A stretch of DNA of 64,000 bases from Alphaproteobacteria bacterium (lineage in GTDB: Bacteria > Pseudomonadota > Alphaproteobacteria > UBA9219 > RGZA01). Below the pieces are notes generated by a model, which did no database searches, was not told the DNA's origin, and saw only the letters and a list, made by a program, of their open reading frames with translations. The stretch covers positions 1-64,000 of the forward strand of contig JAKFVN010000003.1 of NCBI GenBank assembly GCA_021732145.1, written 5' to 3'. Shown one piece after another: positions 56,912 through 64,000 of the stretch (position 1 is the first letter of the stretch; the number at the start of each line of letters is the position of its first letter). The position numbers and the translations under genes are program-made.

Positions 56912-57543
56912 GCAAGAAATTTATTATCACAGGAACCGGAACGGGCATTGGCAAGACGCTGACCTCCGCCATGCTCATGCTTGGGCTTGATGCTGATTAT
57001 TGGAAACCCCTTCAAAGTGGATATGGGCAAAGTGGCACGGAAACCGATACCAACACATTAAAGAAACTGACCCAGCTTCCCGCCAGCCGTTTTCATAACG
57101 AAGCCTATGCGTTTGAAATGCCCGCATCCCCGCATATTGCCGCGGAAAGCGAAGGCCGCGCGGTTGATATCGCCAAGCTCAAACCACCCCATACGCCGCG
57201 CACATTATTGATTGAAGGCGCAGGCGGATTAATGGTTCCCGTCACCCGCACCGTGCTGATGATTGATGTGTTCAAGCAAATGAATGCGCCGGTTATTTTA
57301 TGCGCACGCACGGAATTAGGCACCATTAACCACACGCTTCTTTCGGTTCAGGCGTTAAAAGTGCATGGCATTCCTCTGCACGGAATTATTTTTTTGGGGC
57401 CGGAAAACAACGATACCATCAAAACCATCATTGATTTTTCGATGGGCAAATTGCTGGGACACATTCCCACGCTTCCGGAGATTTCAGCGGACACTTTATT
57501 GGATACATTCAATTCCAATTTCAATCGGGGCGATTTCGAATGA
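56908..57543 (+). CDS. bioD: Dethiobiotin synthetase
   Basis: 211 residues. The P-loop GTGTGIGKT is near residue 9, followed by YWKPLQSG, LIEGAGGLMVPVT and an RTELGTINHTLLS segment. It closes the ureido ring of DAPA with CO2 and ATP. Overlaps bioF and bioA by four bases each, so the three are translationally coupled. Confidence 0.95.
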   Translation: MSKKFIITGTGTGIGKTLTSAMLMLGLDADYWKPLQSGYGQSGTETDTNTLKKLTQLPASRFHNEAYAFEMPASPHIAAESEGRAVDIAKLKPPHTPRTLLIEGAGGLMVPVTRTVLMIDVFKQMNAPVILCARTELGTINHTLLSVQALKVHGIPLHGIIFLGPENNDTIKTIIDFSMGKLLGHIPTLPEISADTLLDTFNSNFNRGDFE

Positions 57544-58808
57544 ACACATCACCCCTCTGGCACCCCTTTACCCAGCATGCGCTGCAAGACAGCGAAGTAT
57601 TGATTGATCGCGCATCGGGCGCATCGCTGTTCACGAAAGATGGCCGGGAGATTATCGACGGCATTTCATCATGGTGGGTAAATACGCACGGCCATTGCCA
57701 TCCTAAGATTGTGAATGCGGTGCAGGAACAAGCCGCCAAGCTGGACCAGGTTATTTTTGCGGGTTTTACGCACCAACCCGCCGAAGAACTGGCAACCGAA
57801 TTGCTGAAATTCACGCGCGGCACTTTTAATCATGTGTTTTTATCGGATAGCGGTTCAACGGCGGTTGAAGCCGCGCTGAAAATGGCTATCGGCACTCACG
57901 CGCATCATGGCAAGCCGCGCCACACCATCGTGGCGCTGGAACATGGCTATCACGGCGACACCTTCGGCGCGATGGCCACTGGCGCGCCATCTGTGTTCAA
58001 TGAAATTTACGCTCCGTTTTTATTCAAGGTTGAACGCCTGCCATTCAACAATATGGTCGATGCGTTCAAGGATTTATTGAAAAAGAATGGCGCAGATATC
58101 GCCGCGCTTATTCTTGAACCGCTGGTGCTTGGCGCGGGCGGCATGAAAATCTATCCGCCGGACATTTTGAAACAGCTTACTGAGCTGTGCAAAGCAAGCG
58201 GCGTTATTTTAATTGCCGACGAAGTAATGACGGGCTTTGGCCGCACGGGCATGCGCTTTGCGTGCGAACAGGCAAACATCACGCCTGATATCATGTGCGC
58301 ATCCAAAGGCATTACGGGCGGGTTATTGCCGCTTGGCGCAACGCTGTGCAGCAAAGAAATCTATCAGGCATTCTATCAAAAAGATAAATCGAAGACGTTT
58401 TGGCATTCATCATCCTACACCGGCAATGCGCTTTCCTGCGCGGCGGCGCTTGCCAATTTAAAACTCTGGCAGGAAAATAACACGGATGAAGTGATTAAGA
58501 ATGTCAGCGCCATGCAGGCTACACAGTTAAAACGCCTTGAAAAACACCCGTTAATCGCGCATCCGCGCCAATGTGGCACTATTCTAGCGTTTGAGGTTTG
58601 CCATAACGAGCAAGGTTATCTATCTTCTGTCGCACCGCAGCTTTATCAGTTTTTCTTGGAACGCAATATTTTACTTCGCCCGCTTGGAGATACCGTTTAT
58701 GTCCTCCCTCCATACTGCATCAATGAAACGCAGCTCGCCCGTATCACTGACACATGTCTCGCGGCCGTGGATGCTATCAGGGCTGGAAACCTTAAATCAG
58801 CCGCTTGA
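57540..58808 (+). CDS. bioA: Adenosylmethionine-8-amino-7-oxononanoate aminotransferase
   Basis: 422 residues, class III PLP aminotransferase. WHPFTQH opens the protein, then DGISSWWVNTHGHCHP (SAM/KAPA pocket), LSDSGSTAVEAALKMAI, ADEVMTGFGRTG and the PLP lysine in CASKGITGG. It transaminates KAPA to DAPA with SAM as donor. The next gene begins 110 bases before its stop in another frame. Confidence 0.95.
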   Translation: MNTSPLWHPFTQHALQDSEVLIDRASGASLFTKDGREIIDGISSWWVNTHGHCHPKIVNAVQEQAAKLDQVIFAGFTHQPAEELATELLKFTRGTFNHVFLSDSGSTAVEAALKMAIGTHAHHGKPRHTIVALEHGYHGDTFGAMATGAPSVFNEIYAPFLFKVERLPFNNMVDAFKDLLKKNGADIAALILEPLVLGAGGMKIYPPDILKQLTELCKASGVILIADEVMTGFGRTGMRFACEQANITPDIMCASKGITGGLLPLGATLCSKEIYQAFYQKDKSKTFWHSSSYTGNALSCAAALANLKLWQENNTDEVIKNVSAMQATQLKRLEKHPLIAHPRQCGTILAFEVCHNEQGYLSSVAPQLYQFFLERNILLRPLGDTVYVLPPYCINETQLARITDTCLAAVDAIRAGNLKSAA

Positions 58809-59454
58809 AGCGCGTTTCCGTGCATTCCTTACCCGCATCATCCAGGATGATGAAACACATGGGCGTTTTTTAAACACGCTGTCGCTGCTGGAGCATATTG
58901 GCAGCCGCAAAATCATGCTCTCCCACATTTCCAGAAGCCCGAATGGCGAAGTGCTGAAGCACATGGCGGAAGAAGCGCGCCACGCTTATTTCTTCAGCCA
59001 CAAGGCCGAAGCGCTATTGAAAAAACCGCTGGATGATTATTCCCCCGCCACCACGCTGGCACCCGCTGCCGCCAAAATGTATTTCGGCAAGCTGGATAGT
59101 TTTATTGAGCATGCTATAACTGCCCCAAAGAACGACGACCGTCGTTCCGCGAGCTTATGCGAGCGAAGCCCTGTGGCGTCTGAACACCAATCTTCTGCGT
59201 GTTATTTATGGGTGTCGCTGATGATTGAACTGCGCGCGCATTGGGCCTATGGGCTGTACCAAACCGTGTTGCAGCAGCACCAGAAATCCTTAAGCCTGAA
59301 AAGCCTGATTGCGGAAGAAAACATGCATCTGGCAGAGATGTTTGACAACGTGATGGCGCTGGATGCCAGCGCGGAGGCCACCATTCCGCAACTGGCCGCG
59401 CATGAACATGCGTTATTCGTGTATTTCTTTGAACAGCTGGAAAACGCTGTTTAA
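58699..59454 (+). CDS. Di-iron ferritin-like protein in the biotin operon
   Basis: 251 residues. The four ligand-bearing helices of a di-metal carboxylate protein can be read: E65 (LLEHIGSRK), E92-A-R-H95 (EEARHAYFF), E177 (LMIELRAHW) and E207-N-M-H210 (AEENMHLAEM). ATG 58699, preceded by GGAGATACCG, lies inside bioA and overlaps it by 110 bases, implying coupling. Residues about 144-162 are encoded by a palindromic repeat inserted in frame between helices two and three. Reaction unknown; an oxidative step feeding or repairing biotin synthesis is inference from context. Confidence 0.72.
   Translation: MSSLHTASMKRSSPVSLTHVSRPWMLSGLETLNQPLEARFRAFLTRIIQDDETHGRFLNTLSLLEHIGSRKIMLSHISRSPNGEVLKHMAEEARHAYFFSHKAEALLKKPLDDYSPATTLAPAAAKMYFGKLDSFIEHAITAPKNDDRRSASLCERSPVASEHQSSACYLWVSLMIELRAHWAYGLYQTVLQQHQKSLSLKSLIAEENMHLAEMFDNVMALDASAEATIPQLAAHEHALFVYFFEQLENAV
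59130..59183 (+). repeat. Palindromic repeat element, copy 1 (inside coding sequence)
   Basis: A perfect stem GAACGAC-GACC-GTCGTTC is followed by a 23-base block (59148-59170) identical to copy 2 and a similar tail. It contributes residues such as DDRRSASLCERSPVAS to the ferritin-like protein without breaking the frame. Identity to copy 2 is 45 of 54 bases. Confidence 0.85.
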
Positions 59455-59508
59455 GGGCGGCGACCGCCGACCCGCGAGCTTATGCGAGCGAAGCCATGCG
59501 GCGTTTGA
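59455..59508 (+). repeat. Palindromic repeat element, copy 2 (intergenic)
   Basis: The same layout as copy 1: GGGCGGC-GACC-GCCGACC, then the identical 23-base block (59473-59495). Two stem positions differ from copy 1 by paired changes (A-T to G-C) that keep the pairing, and the GACC loop is unchanged. It begins directly after the ferritin-like gene's stop and ends six bases before the convergent epimerase gene. Confidence 0.85.
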
Positions 59509-59513
59509 GCTAT

Positions 59514-60059
59514 TTAACTTTTTCCACTGTCACGCTGTGACAAAATAGGATTTTCAATCGGCCATTTGATGTTCAGCGCCGGGTCATTCCACATCAAGGT
59601 AAACTGCCCCGCACGATTATAGGTTGTGGTTTGCTTGTAATGGAACAGTGCTACATCCGACAGCACCACAAATGAATTTCCGAATTTTGGCGGAATGTAG
59701 ATTTGCAGATTATTGGTTTCATTAATCGTGAAGCCCTGCCATTGGCGATATTGCGATGATTGCGGGTCGTTATTCACAATCACTACATAAATCTCGCCCA
59801 CCAGGCACGAAATCATCTTTACGGTAACATTGTCGCCGTGAATGCCGCGCAGCACATGCTTCTTGGTAATCGATGCGTCATCCTGAATAAAATCCTCTTT
59901 AATGCCGGCTGCGTGATACAGCTCGCGGTTATAGGTTTCCACATATTGCCCGCGGAAATCGGCAAACTGCGTTGGCGGATGAATAAGCAACACGCCATCC
60001 AGCCTGGTTTTTTCAAGCTTCAGCTTGCCGTTTTCAAGCGTTGTGCCCGGATGCGTCAT
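59514..60059 (-). CDS. RmlC-like nucleotide-sugar epimerase (altered active-site loop)
   Basis: 181 residues, cupin fold. The catalytic His lies in VLRGIHGDN, the Tyr in LFHYKQTTTY, and the C-terminal Asp in NPILSQRD. The family's GFAHGF is replaced by KFGNSF, VAVDIR by VIVNND, and a loop after the His is shorter. RmlC proper is a dTDP-4-keto-6-deoxyglucose 3,5-epimerase. The changes suggest a mono-epimerase, or an AscE-like enzyme acting on the CDP-sugars of the rfbFGH branch. It starts immediately after the stop of the upstream gene (TAAATG). Confidence 0.75.
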   Translation of the reverse strand: MTHPGTTLENGKLKLEKTRLDGVLLIHPPTQFADFRGQYVETYNRELYHAAGIKEDFIQDDASITKKHVLRGIHGDNVTVKMISCLVGEIYVVIVNNDPQSSQYRQWQGFTINETNNLQIYIPPKFGNSFVVLSDVALFHYKQTTTYNRAGQFTLMWNDPALNIKWPIENPILSQRDSGKS

Positions 60060-61187
60060 TTATTGCTCCACGATAAAATGCTTGGGCAGCGTTTGCGGCT
60101 GCGGATGGTTTTTGAAACGCAGCGCATATTGGTTCAACCCCCAATGGGCATCATTAAAGCAGTAGAATGCCTTGCCTTTCAATATTTCGTTGAATTTTTT
60201 TTCATGGTCAACATATTCGGGTTCCACAAATCCTGCGCGGCCGCCGCGGTCATGGTCGGCGTGAAAAATACGGTGCGGCTGCATGAAAATGGCCTGGTCA
60301 TATCCCGCCGCAAATAACTGGAAAATCCCATAGGCATCGGTTTGCATGTAAAAATGCGGGTCTTCGGGAAAGCCGTGGATTTTTGCCCACGCTTCCTTAC
60401 TCGCAATCACAAAATCACCTGATGCATTGGTGTGCAGGCAATGCGTTACGTAATATTGATGGTGGAAATAATATTGCTCGCGCGGTTCATTGCTGGTTGC
60501 TTGTGTTTTTTTGCTAAATGCAGTGCGGTCTTCAATGTTCCATGTGCGCGCGCCGGTGCAATAAATTACGTTATTATTAGGGTCAATCGTATCGCCAGGT
60601 TCCGGGCGCGAGCCATTGGCAGTTAATGTATCGCCCGTCACATTAAAACTGATGTCATGGTAATTGGTCGCATGGCGGCGATGCACAACAAAGGTGTTAG
60701 CAAGCGCCAGTTTTTCAAATTCAGGCGCTGGCTTTCCCTTGCATGACTCCAGATTAAAATCGCAGCGATCCGCGCGGTAAAAATGAAATGGCGATAAACG
60801 CTTTTTGGAAATTTCTTCCAATATTGAACTGCTGATAAAAATATCCTGGTTCAGCACCATGCCAAAGGGCGCCGTGCCATACCGCAGGCCAATATTACGC
60901 CCAATGTAATCCTGAATTTTGCGGATATTGGCATCCGGTATCGCGTTATGCACTTCCGGCGTTACTTCGCAATACATCACATGGCCCAGCACACTCCAAT
61001 TAAATGCATCGCGTAATTTGGGTTTATCGGCAGGCGGGTTGTAATCAATAATGACAAATTCAAACAAATCAGGCCAACGCTTGACGAAATGCGCGTAGTA
61101 ATCAATGAATTGCTGAATGCGCTCGGCCAAGAACCCGCCATAGTTATCATTGCGGTTAGCAAAGGATATGGTCACATAAGGCGTCAT
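60060..61187 (-). CDS. Glycosyltransferase-like protein (GT-A candidate)
   Basis: 375 residues, no membrane segment. It has an N-terminal nucleotide-binding-like half (YVTISFANRNDNYGGFLAERIQQF), a DxD-like LNQDIFIS, and a C-terminal acceptor part (GDFVIASKEAWAKIHGFPED ... HADHDRGGRAG). That part resembles galactosyltransferase family-7 C-terminal regions. Family number unrecognised. The upstream methyltransferase overlaps its start (ATGA). Confidence 0.6.
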   Translation of the reverse strand: MTPYVTISFANRNDNYGGFLAERIQQFIDYYAHFVKRWPDLFEFVIIDYNPPADKPKLRDAFNWSVLGHVMYCEVTPEVHNAIPDANIRKIQDYIGRNIGLRYGTAPFGMVLNQDIFISSSILEEISKKRLSPFHFYRADRCDFNLESCKGKPAPEFEKLALANTFVVHRRHATNYHDISFNVTGDTLTANGSRPEPGDTIDPNNNVIYCTGARTWNIEDRTAFSKKTQATSNEPREQYYFHHQYYVTHCLHTNASGDFVIASKEAWAKIHGFPEDPHFYMQTDAYGIFQLFAAGYDQAIFMQPHRIFHADHDRGGRAGFVEPEYVDHEKKFNEILKGKAFYCFNDAHWGLNQYALRFKNHPQPQTLPKHFIVEQ

Positions 61188-61723
61188 GCTTTAATGGCTT
61201 CCACATTCAGCATCATCAAACGGCCATTGGTTTTATCCATGTGCGGCAGATAAGCCTGGCTGTAATCATCAATGCCTGCCTTGCCGATATCGGTTTCGCG
61301 CCAATCGTAACGGCGCACATCCTTAAAACCGGCCTCCTCTAATCCGGCCTTCAGGATATCAAAATTGAAAATCATGCCGTGCCAATCGTAATCATCTTTC
61401 TGGCCGCCAATCAGCAATCCTAAAAGCTGCGGCAGATTTTTATCGATTTTATATTGCTCAACGCATGCATCGAAATCCGCTGTGGAAAGGCGCAGCATGC
61501 CACCGGATTTTAGCAAGCTTCCCCAATAGCGCAACAACGGCATCCATTCATTGCGCCCGAAATGTTCAATGGCGGCGCAGGAATAAATCATATCCACGCT
61601 CTCACGCTTGTACGGCAAATCACGCAAATCGGCATGCACATCGGCAGCGGAGTTTTCAAGAATATCCACATTCACATAGCCAGGCAGTTTCTTTTTTCCG
61701 CAACCCAAATGAAGTTTGATCAT
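61184..61723 (-). CDS. SAM-dependent methyltransferase
   Basis: 179 residues, small class I fold opening with IKLHLGCGKKKLPGYVNVDI. It contains DLPYKRESVDMIYSCAAIEHFGRNEWM and the later LKSGGMLRLSTADFDA. This type is common in polysaccharide clusters. Ten bases downstream of the next methyltransferase's stop. Confidence 0.82.
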   Translation of the reverse strand: MIKLHLGCGKKKLPGYVNVDILENSAADVHADLRDLPYKRESVDMIYSCAAIEHFGRNEWMPLLRYWGSLLKSGGMLRLSTADFDACVEQYKIDKNLPQLLGLLIGGQKDDYDWHGMIFNFDILKAGLEEAGFKDVRRYDWRETDIGKAGIDDYSQAYLPHMDKTNGRLMMLNVEAIKA

Positions 61724-61732
61724 GGCATGCCT

Positions 61733-62488
61733 TTATGATTGTGCGCGATGCGCGACAACCCACATCGTCCAGCTTTTATCATTTGCCAATTCCGGATAAT
61801 TTTTGACATCATAAAACGTTATATCCGAAAAACCTGCTTCGCGTAAGGCGCCCGCGACTTCGCCCTCTAAATGAAGGTGCATATTAATCGTTTCTGTCAC
61901 GTGGACAGGCTCCGCTCTGCCTTCCAGTTCAACAACAATATCGTAATCAAGGCGGATATCGCGCGTTTGCGTATTAAATGTCGGATAAATCGTCTGCGTT
62001 GCCTTGCCCTTACCCAGATAATTATCAAATACCTTCACCCGCGTGGTTTCATAGGGTTCATCCACCAATGCGCATTCGGCATGCCACATGTCAAAGAGGA
62101 ACGGCGCGCCGGATTTTAAACGCTTTGCGGTTTCTTTAAACAGATGCAGCATCGCAGTATGATCCGGCACGTAATTCAGCACATGGAAAAGTGCGGCCGC
62201 GCCATCAAACCCATTGGCATCCAAACCGCTAATATCGCCTTCGAATAAAGTGATGGCATTATTGCCCGCGCATTTCTTGCGCATGGCATTTGCAAAATCC
62301 TTATCCATTTCAACGGCGGCAATATTCGCCCATTCGGCAAGCAGCAGCGATTGATTACCCGTACCGCTGCCAATTTCCAAAATGGATGGACGCGCAGCTG
62401 TTTTAACAAGGCTGCGCATAATATCGGCGTCCACCTTGTAATTCTTATCGCTGTATATGGCGTCGTAATACTCAACAAAAAGGCGCAT
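61733..62488 (-). CDS. SAM-dependent methyltransferase
   Basis: 251 residues. Motif I is ILEIGSGTGNQSLLLAEW, followed by AAVEMDKDFANAM, FEGDISGLD and AALFHVLNYVPDH. The C-terminal half is beta-rich (TETINMHLHLEGEVAGALREAG), similar to sugar-modifying methyltransferases. Three bases separate it from the DegT gene upstream. Confidence 0.82.
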   Translation of the reverse strand: MRLFVEYYDAIYSDKNYKVDADIMRSLVKTAARPSILEIGSGTGNQSLLLAEWANIAAVEMDKDFANAMRKKCAGNNAITLFEGDISGLDANGFDGAAALFHVLNYVPDHTAMLHLFKETAKRLKSGAPFLFDMWHAECALVDEPYETTRVKVFDNYLGKGKATQTIYPTFNTQTRDIRLDYDIVVELEGRAEPVHVTETINMHLHLEGEVAGALREAGFSDITFYDVKNYPELANDKSWTMWVVAHRAQS

Positions 62489-62491
62489 GGC

Positions 62492-63592
62492 TTATCCCTT
62501 TTTGAAGTAATCTTTGATGGTATCGCAGATGAATTGCAAATCGCTGTCTTGTAATTGGAAATGGATGGGAAGGCACTGCCCTTCGGCATAAAGCATCTCG
62601 CAATTTTCCAGCGTTACCGCAGGTTCGCTGCGCAATTTGGGCTGCAAATGCATGGGGTAGAAAAAGCCGCGGGTTTGAATGCCCTGATCCGTCATCGCTT
62701 TCATCAGCCCGTCGCGGTGCTTTGATAAAATCGGGAAACGGAATGCAATCAGATTGCTGTCCTTATTCACTTCCATAAAACGCAAATCACCAACGCCCTT
62801 TAATGCCTTTTCATAAAAATTCCATTTATGAACCTTGGCGGCATAAATCGCATCAAACTTTTTCAGCTGTGCACGGCCAATCGCCGCTTGAATATCGGTA
62901 ATACGGAAATTCATACCCAATGACGGGTGAATAAACGTACCTGCATTCGGGCGGCCCTGGTTGCGCAGCAGGCTGATTTTGGCGTGCATTTCTTCTGACT
63001 GCGTCATCAACATGCCGCCTTCGCCAGTTGTGATGGTTTTATCGGAATAGAATGATACAACGCCAATATCGCCGAATGTGCCGGCGTGCCTGCCCTTATG
63101 CTTTGCGCCCAATGCCTGTGCAGCATCCTCCAGCACCAGCAATTGATGTTCCTTGGCAAATGCCATCAGCGCGGTCATATCACAGCATTGGCCATAAATA
63201 TGTACCGGCATCATGATGCGCGCATTGGGGGTTAGCGCTGCCTTGAAATGCTCCACATCGCTGTTGAAGGTCTTTGGGTTGCAATCAACAAAAACAGGTT
63301 TTAATCCCGCAAACACGGCCGCCGTTGCCGAGCCATAAAACGTATAACTGGGAATTAAAACTTCGCTGCCCGGCGGAACATCAAGCGCAAGAAATGCAAG
63401 ATACAATCCCAGCGTTGCATTTGGCGCGAAGGACAAAAATTTGGAACCTGTAAAGGCCTGCAAGCTTTCGGCAAAGGCTTTGGTCTGCGGCCCTTCGGAA
63501 AGCCAGCGCGCATCAATGCATTGCTGCACCAATTCGGCTTCTTCTTTTCCAATACTTAAATCGACTTGGGAAATACTCACGGGAGGGCTCAC
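62492..63592 (-). CDS. DegT/DnrJ/EryC1 family aminotransferase
   Basis: 366 residues, PLP-dependent sugar 4-aminotransferase type. The lysine is in FYSDKTITTGEGG; PPGSEVLIPSYTFYGSATA, VHIYGQCCDM and LEDAAQALGAKHKG are family landmarks. It is not of the WecE subtype, so it probably makes a second amino sugar. The start is unusual: a GTG (63592, or GTG 63580) without visible ribosome site, close behind a CACAC-N8-GTGTG dyad (63588-63605). It is the first gene of this second glycan block. Confidence 0.82.
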   Translation of the reverse strand: MSPPVSISQVDLSIGKEEAELVQQCIDARWLSEGPQTKAFAESLQAFTGSKFLSFAPNATLGLYLAFLALDVPPGSEVLIPSYTFYGSATAAVFAGLKPVFVDCNPKTFNSDVEHFKAALTPNARIMMPVHIYGQCCDMTALMAFAKEHQLLVLEDAAQALGAKHKGRHAGTFGDIGVVSFYSDKTITTGEGGMLMTQSEEMHAKISLLRNQGRPNAGTFIHPSLGMNFRITDIQAAIGRAQLKKFDAIYAAKVHKWNFYEKALKGVGDLRFMEVNKDSNLIAFRFPILSKHRDGLMKAMTDQGIQTRGFFYPMHLQPKLRSEPAVTLENCEMLYAEGQCLPIHFQLQDSDLQFICDTIKDYFKKG

Positions 63593-63668
63593 ACATATAT
63601 AGGTGTGTTTAGGGTGCAGCCTGACCCTTTAAAATTGAATTAACGCTTCATTTGCAGCGATAACACAG

Positions 63669-64000
63669 CTATTGACCATGACTGTCCATAACGGGTTGTT
63701 CTTGCTTGTCCTTGCGGCGGCCTTCCATCCACAAATACACAACCGGCGTGATGTAAAGGGTAAGCAGCTGCGATACCAACAACCCGCCCACAATCGCGAT
63801 ACCCAGTGGCTGGCGCAGTTCGGAGCCCGCGCCAATGCCCATTGCAATCGGCAAGGTGCCGAATAGCGCGGCAAAAGTCGTCATCATAATCGGACGGAAG
63901 CGCATCAGGCACGCATTGTAAATCGCATCATACGGGTTTTTGCCTGCATGGCGTTCCTGCATTGCAAAGTCAACCATCATAATCGCGTTCTTCTTTACAA
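63669..64000 (-). CDS. RND multidrug efflux transporter, C-terminal end (MdtB/MdtC-like, partial)
   Basis: The last ~110 residues of an AcrB-type inner-membrane pump. [10 protein letters not shown] (TM10 region) opens the window edge, followed by the RND motif [45 protein letters not shown] and TPVVYLW. Wording is closest to the MdtB/MdtC subgroup. It ends in a hydrophilic tail and lies outside the glycan block. The N-terminal part lies beyond 64000. Confidence 0.93.
   Translation of the reverse strand, partial: VKKNAIMMVDFAMQERHAGKNPYDAIYNACLMRFRPIMMTTFAALFGTLPIAMGIGAGSELRQPLGIAIVGGLLVSQLLTLYITPVVYLWMEGRRKDKQEQPVMDSHGQ

Overview
The window looks like a chromosomal segment of a Gram-negative alphaproteobacterium of roughly 50% GC. 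The run rnd - kdsD - lptC - lptA - lptB - rpoN - hpf - ptsN, a DUF1150/Hsp20 pair and tRNA genes that encode their own CCA all fit this. Genus cannot be fixed from the sequence alone. Nothing points to a prophage, plasmid or insertion sequence.

Layout. 0-27 kb is mainly housekeeping: a Tat-type cell-wall amidase (partial), a secreted HEXXH protein, aqpZ, tRNA-Ala, panC, tRNA-Leu, a SCO1-type copper chaperone, RNase D, the LPS-export/sigma-54/PTS-Ntr block, Hsp20, a ferritin-like protein with alanine dehydrogenase, rsmB, guaB, rlmE, tRNA-Gln, cfa and sodB. It ends in a stretch of small unknown proteins (21.3-23.1 kb), a YfdX-like protein and a KdpD/KdpE-like pair facing each other. From 53.3 kb down to 27.3 kb every gene lies on the minus strand, with few gaps and many start/stop overlaps. 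This is a surface-polysaccharide (probably O-antigen) supercluster behind one good sigma-70-type promoter at about 53.37-53.40 kb. It begins with an aldolase, an SDR, a dehydroquinate-synthase-like cyclase and an acetolactate-synthase-like TPP enzyme. CDP-3,6-dideoxyhexose genes (rfbF, rfbG, rfbH) follow, then glycosyltransferases, methyltransferases, two GtrA proteins, two giant membrane proteins, and finally an acetyltransferase and a WecE-type aminotransferase.

53.5-59.5 kb interrupts the glycan genes on the plus strand. It holds a truncated FkbM-like ORF with an 8-copy 15-bp tandem repeat, a PuuD-type membrane protein, and the biotin cluster: bioB divergent from bioF-bioD-bioA plus an overlapping di-iron ferritin-like gene. 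59.5-63.6 kb returns to minus-strand sugar genes (RmlC-like epimerase, glycosyltransferase-like protein, two methyltransferases, DegT aminotransferase). The C-terminal end of an RND efflux pump closes the window.

Most notable observations: (1) four sugar or carbocycle-forming enzymes coupled to RfbFGH, suggesting a branched or carbocyclic deoxysugar; (2) a di-iron protein built into the biotin operon; (3) two copies of a palindromic element with compensatory stem changes, one inserted in frame inside that di-iron protein; (4) a near-consensus sigma-54 promoter directly in front of rpoN, implying autoregulation; (5) the tandem repeat encoding NPVGD units next to a decayed methyltransferase.
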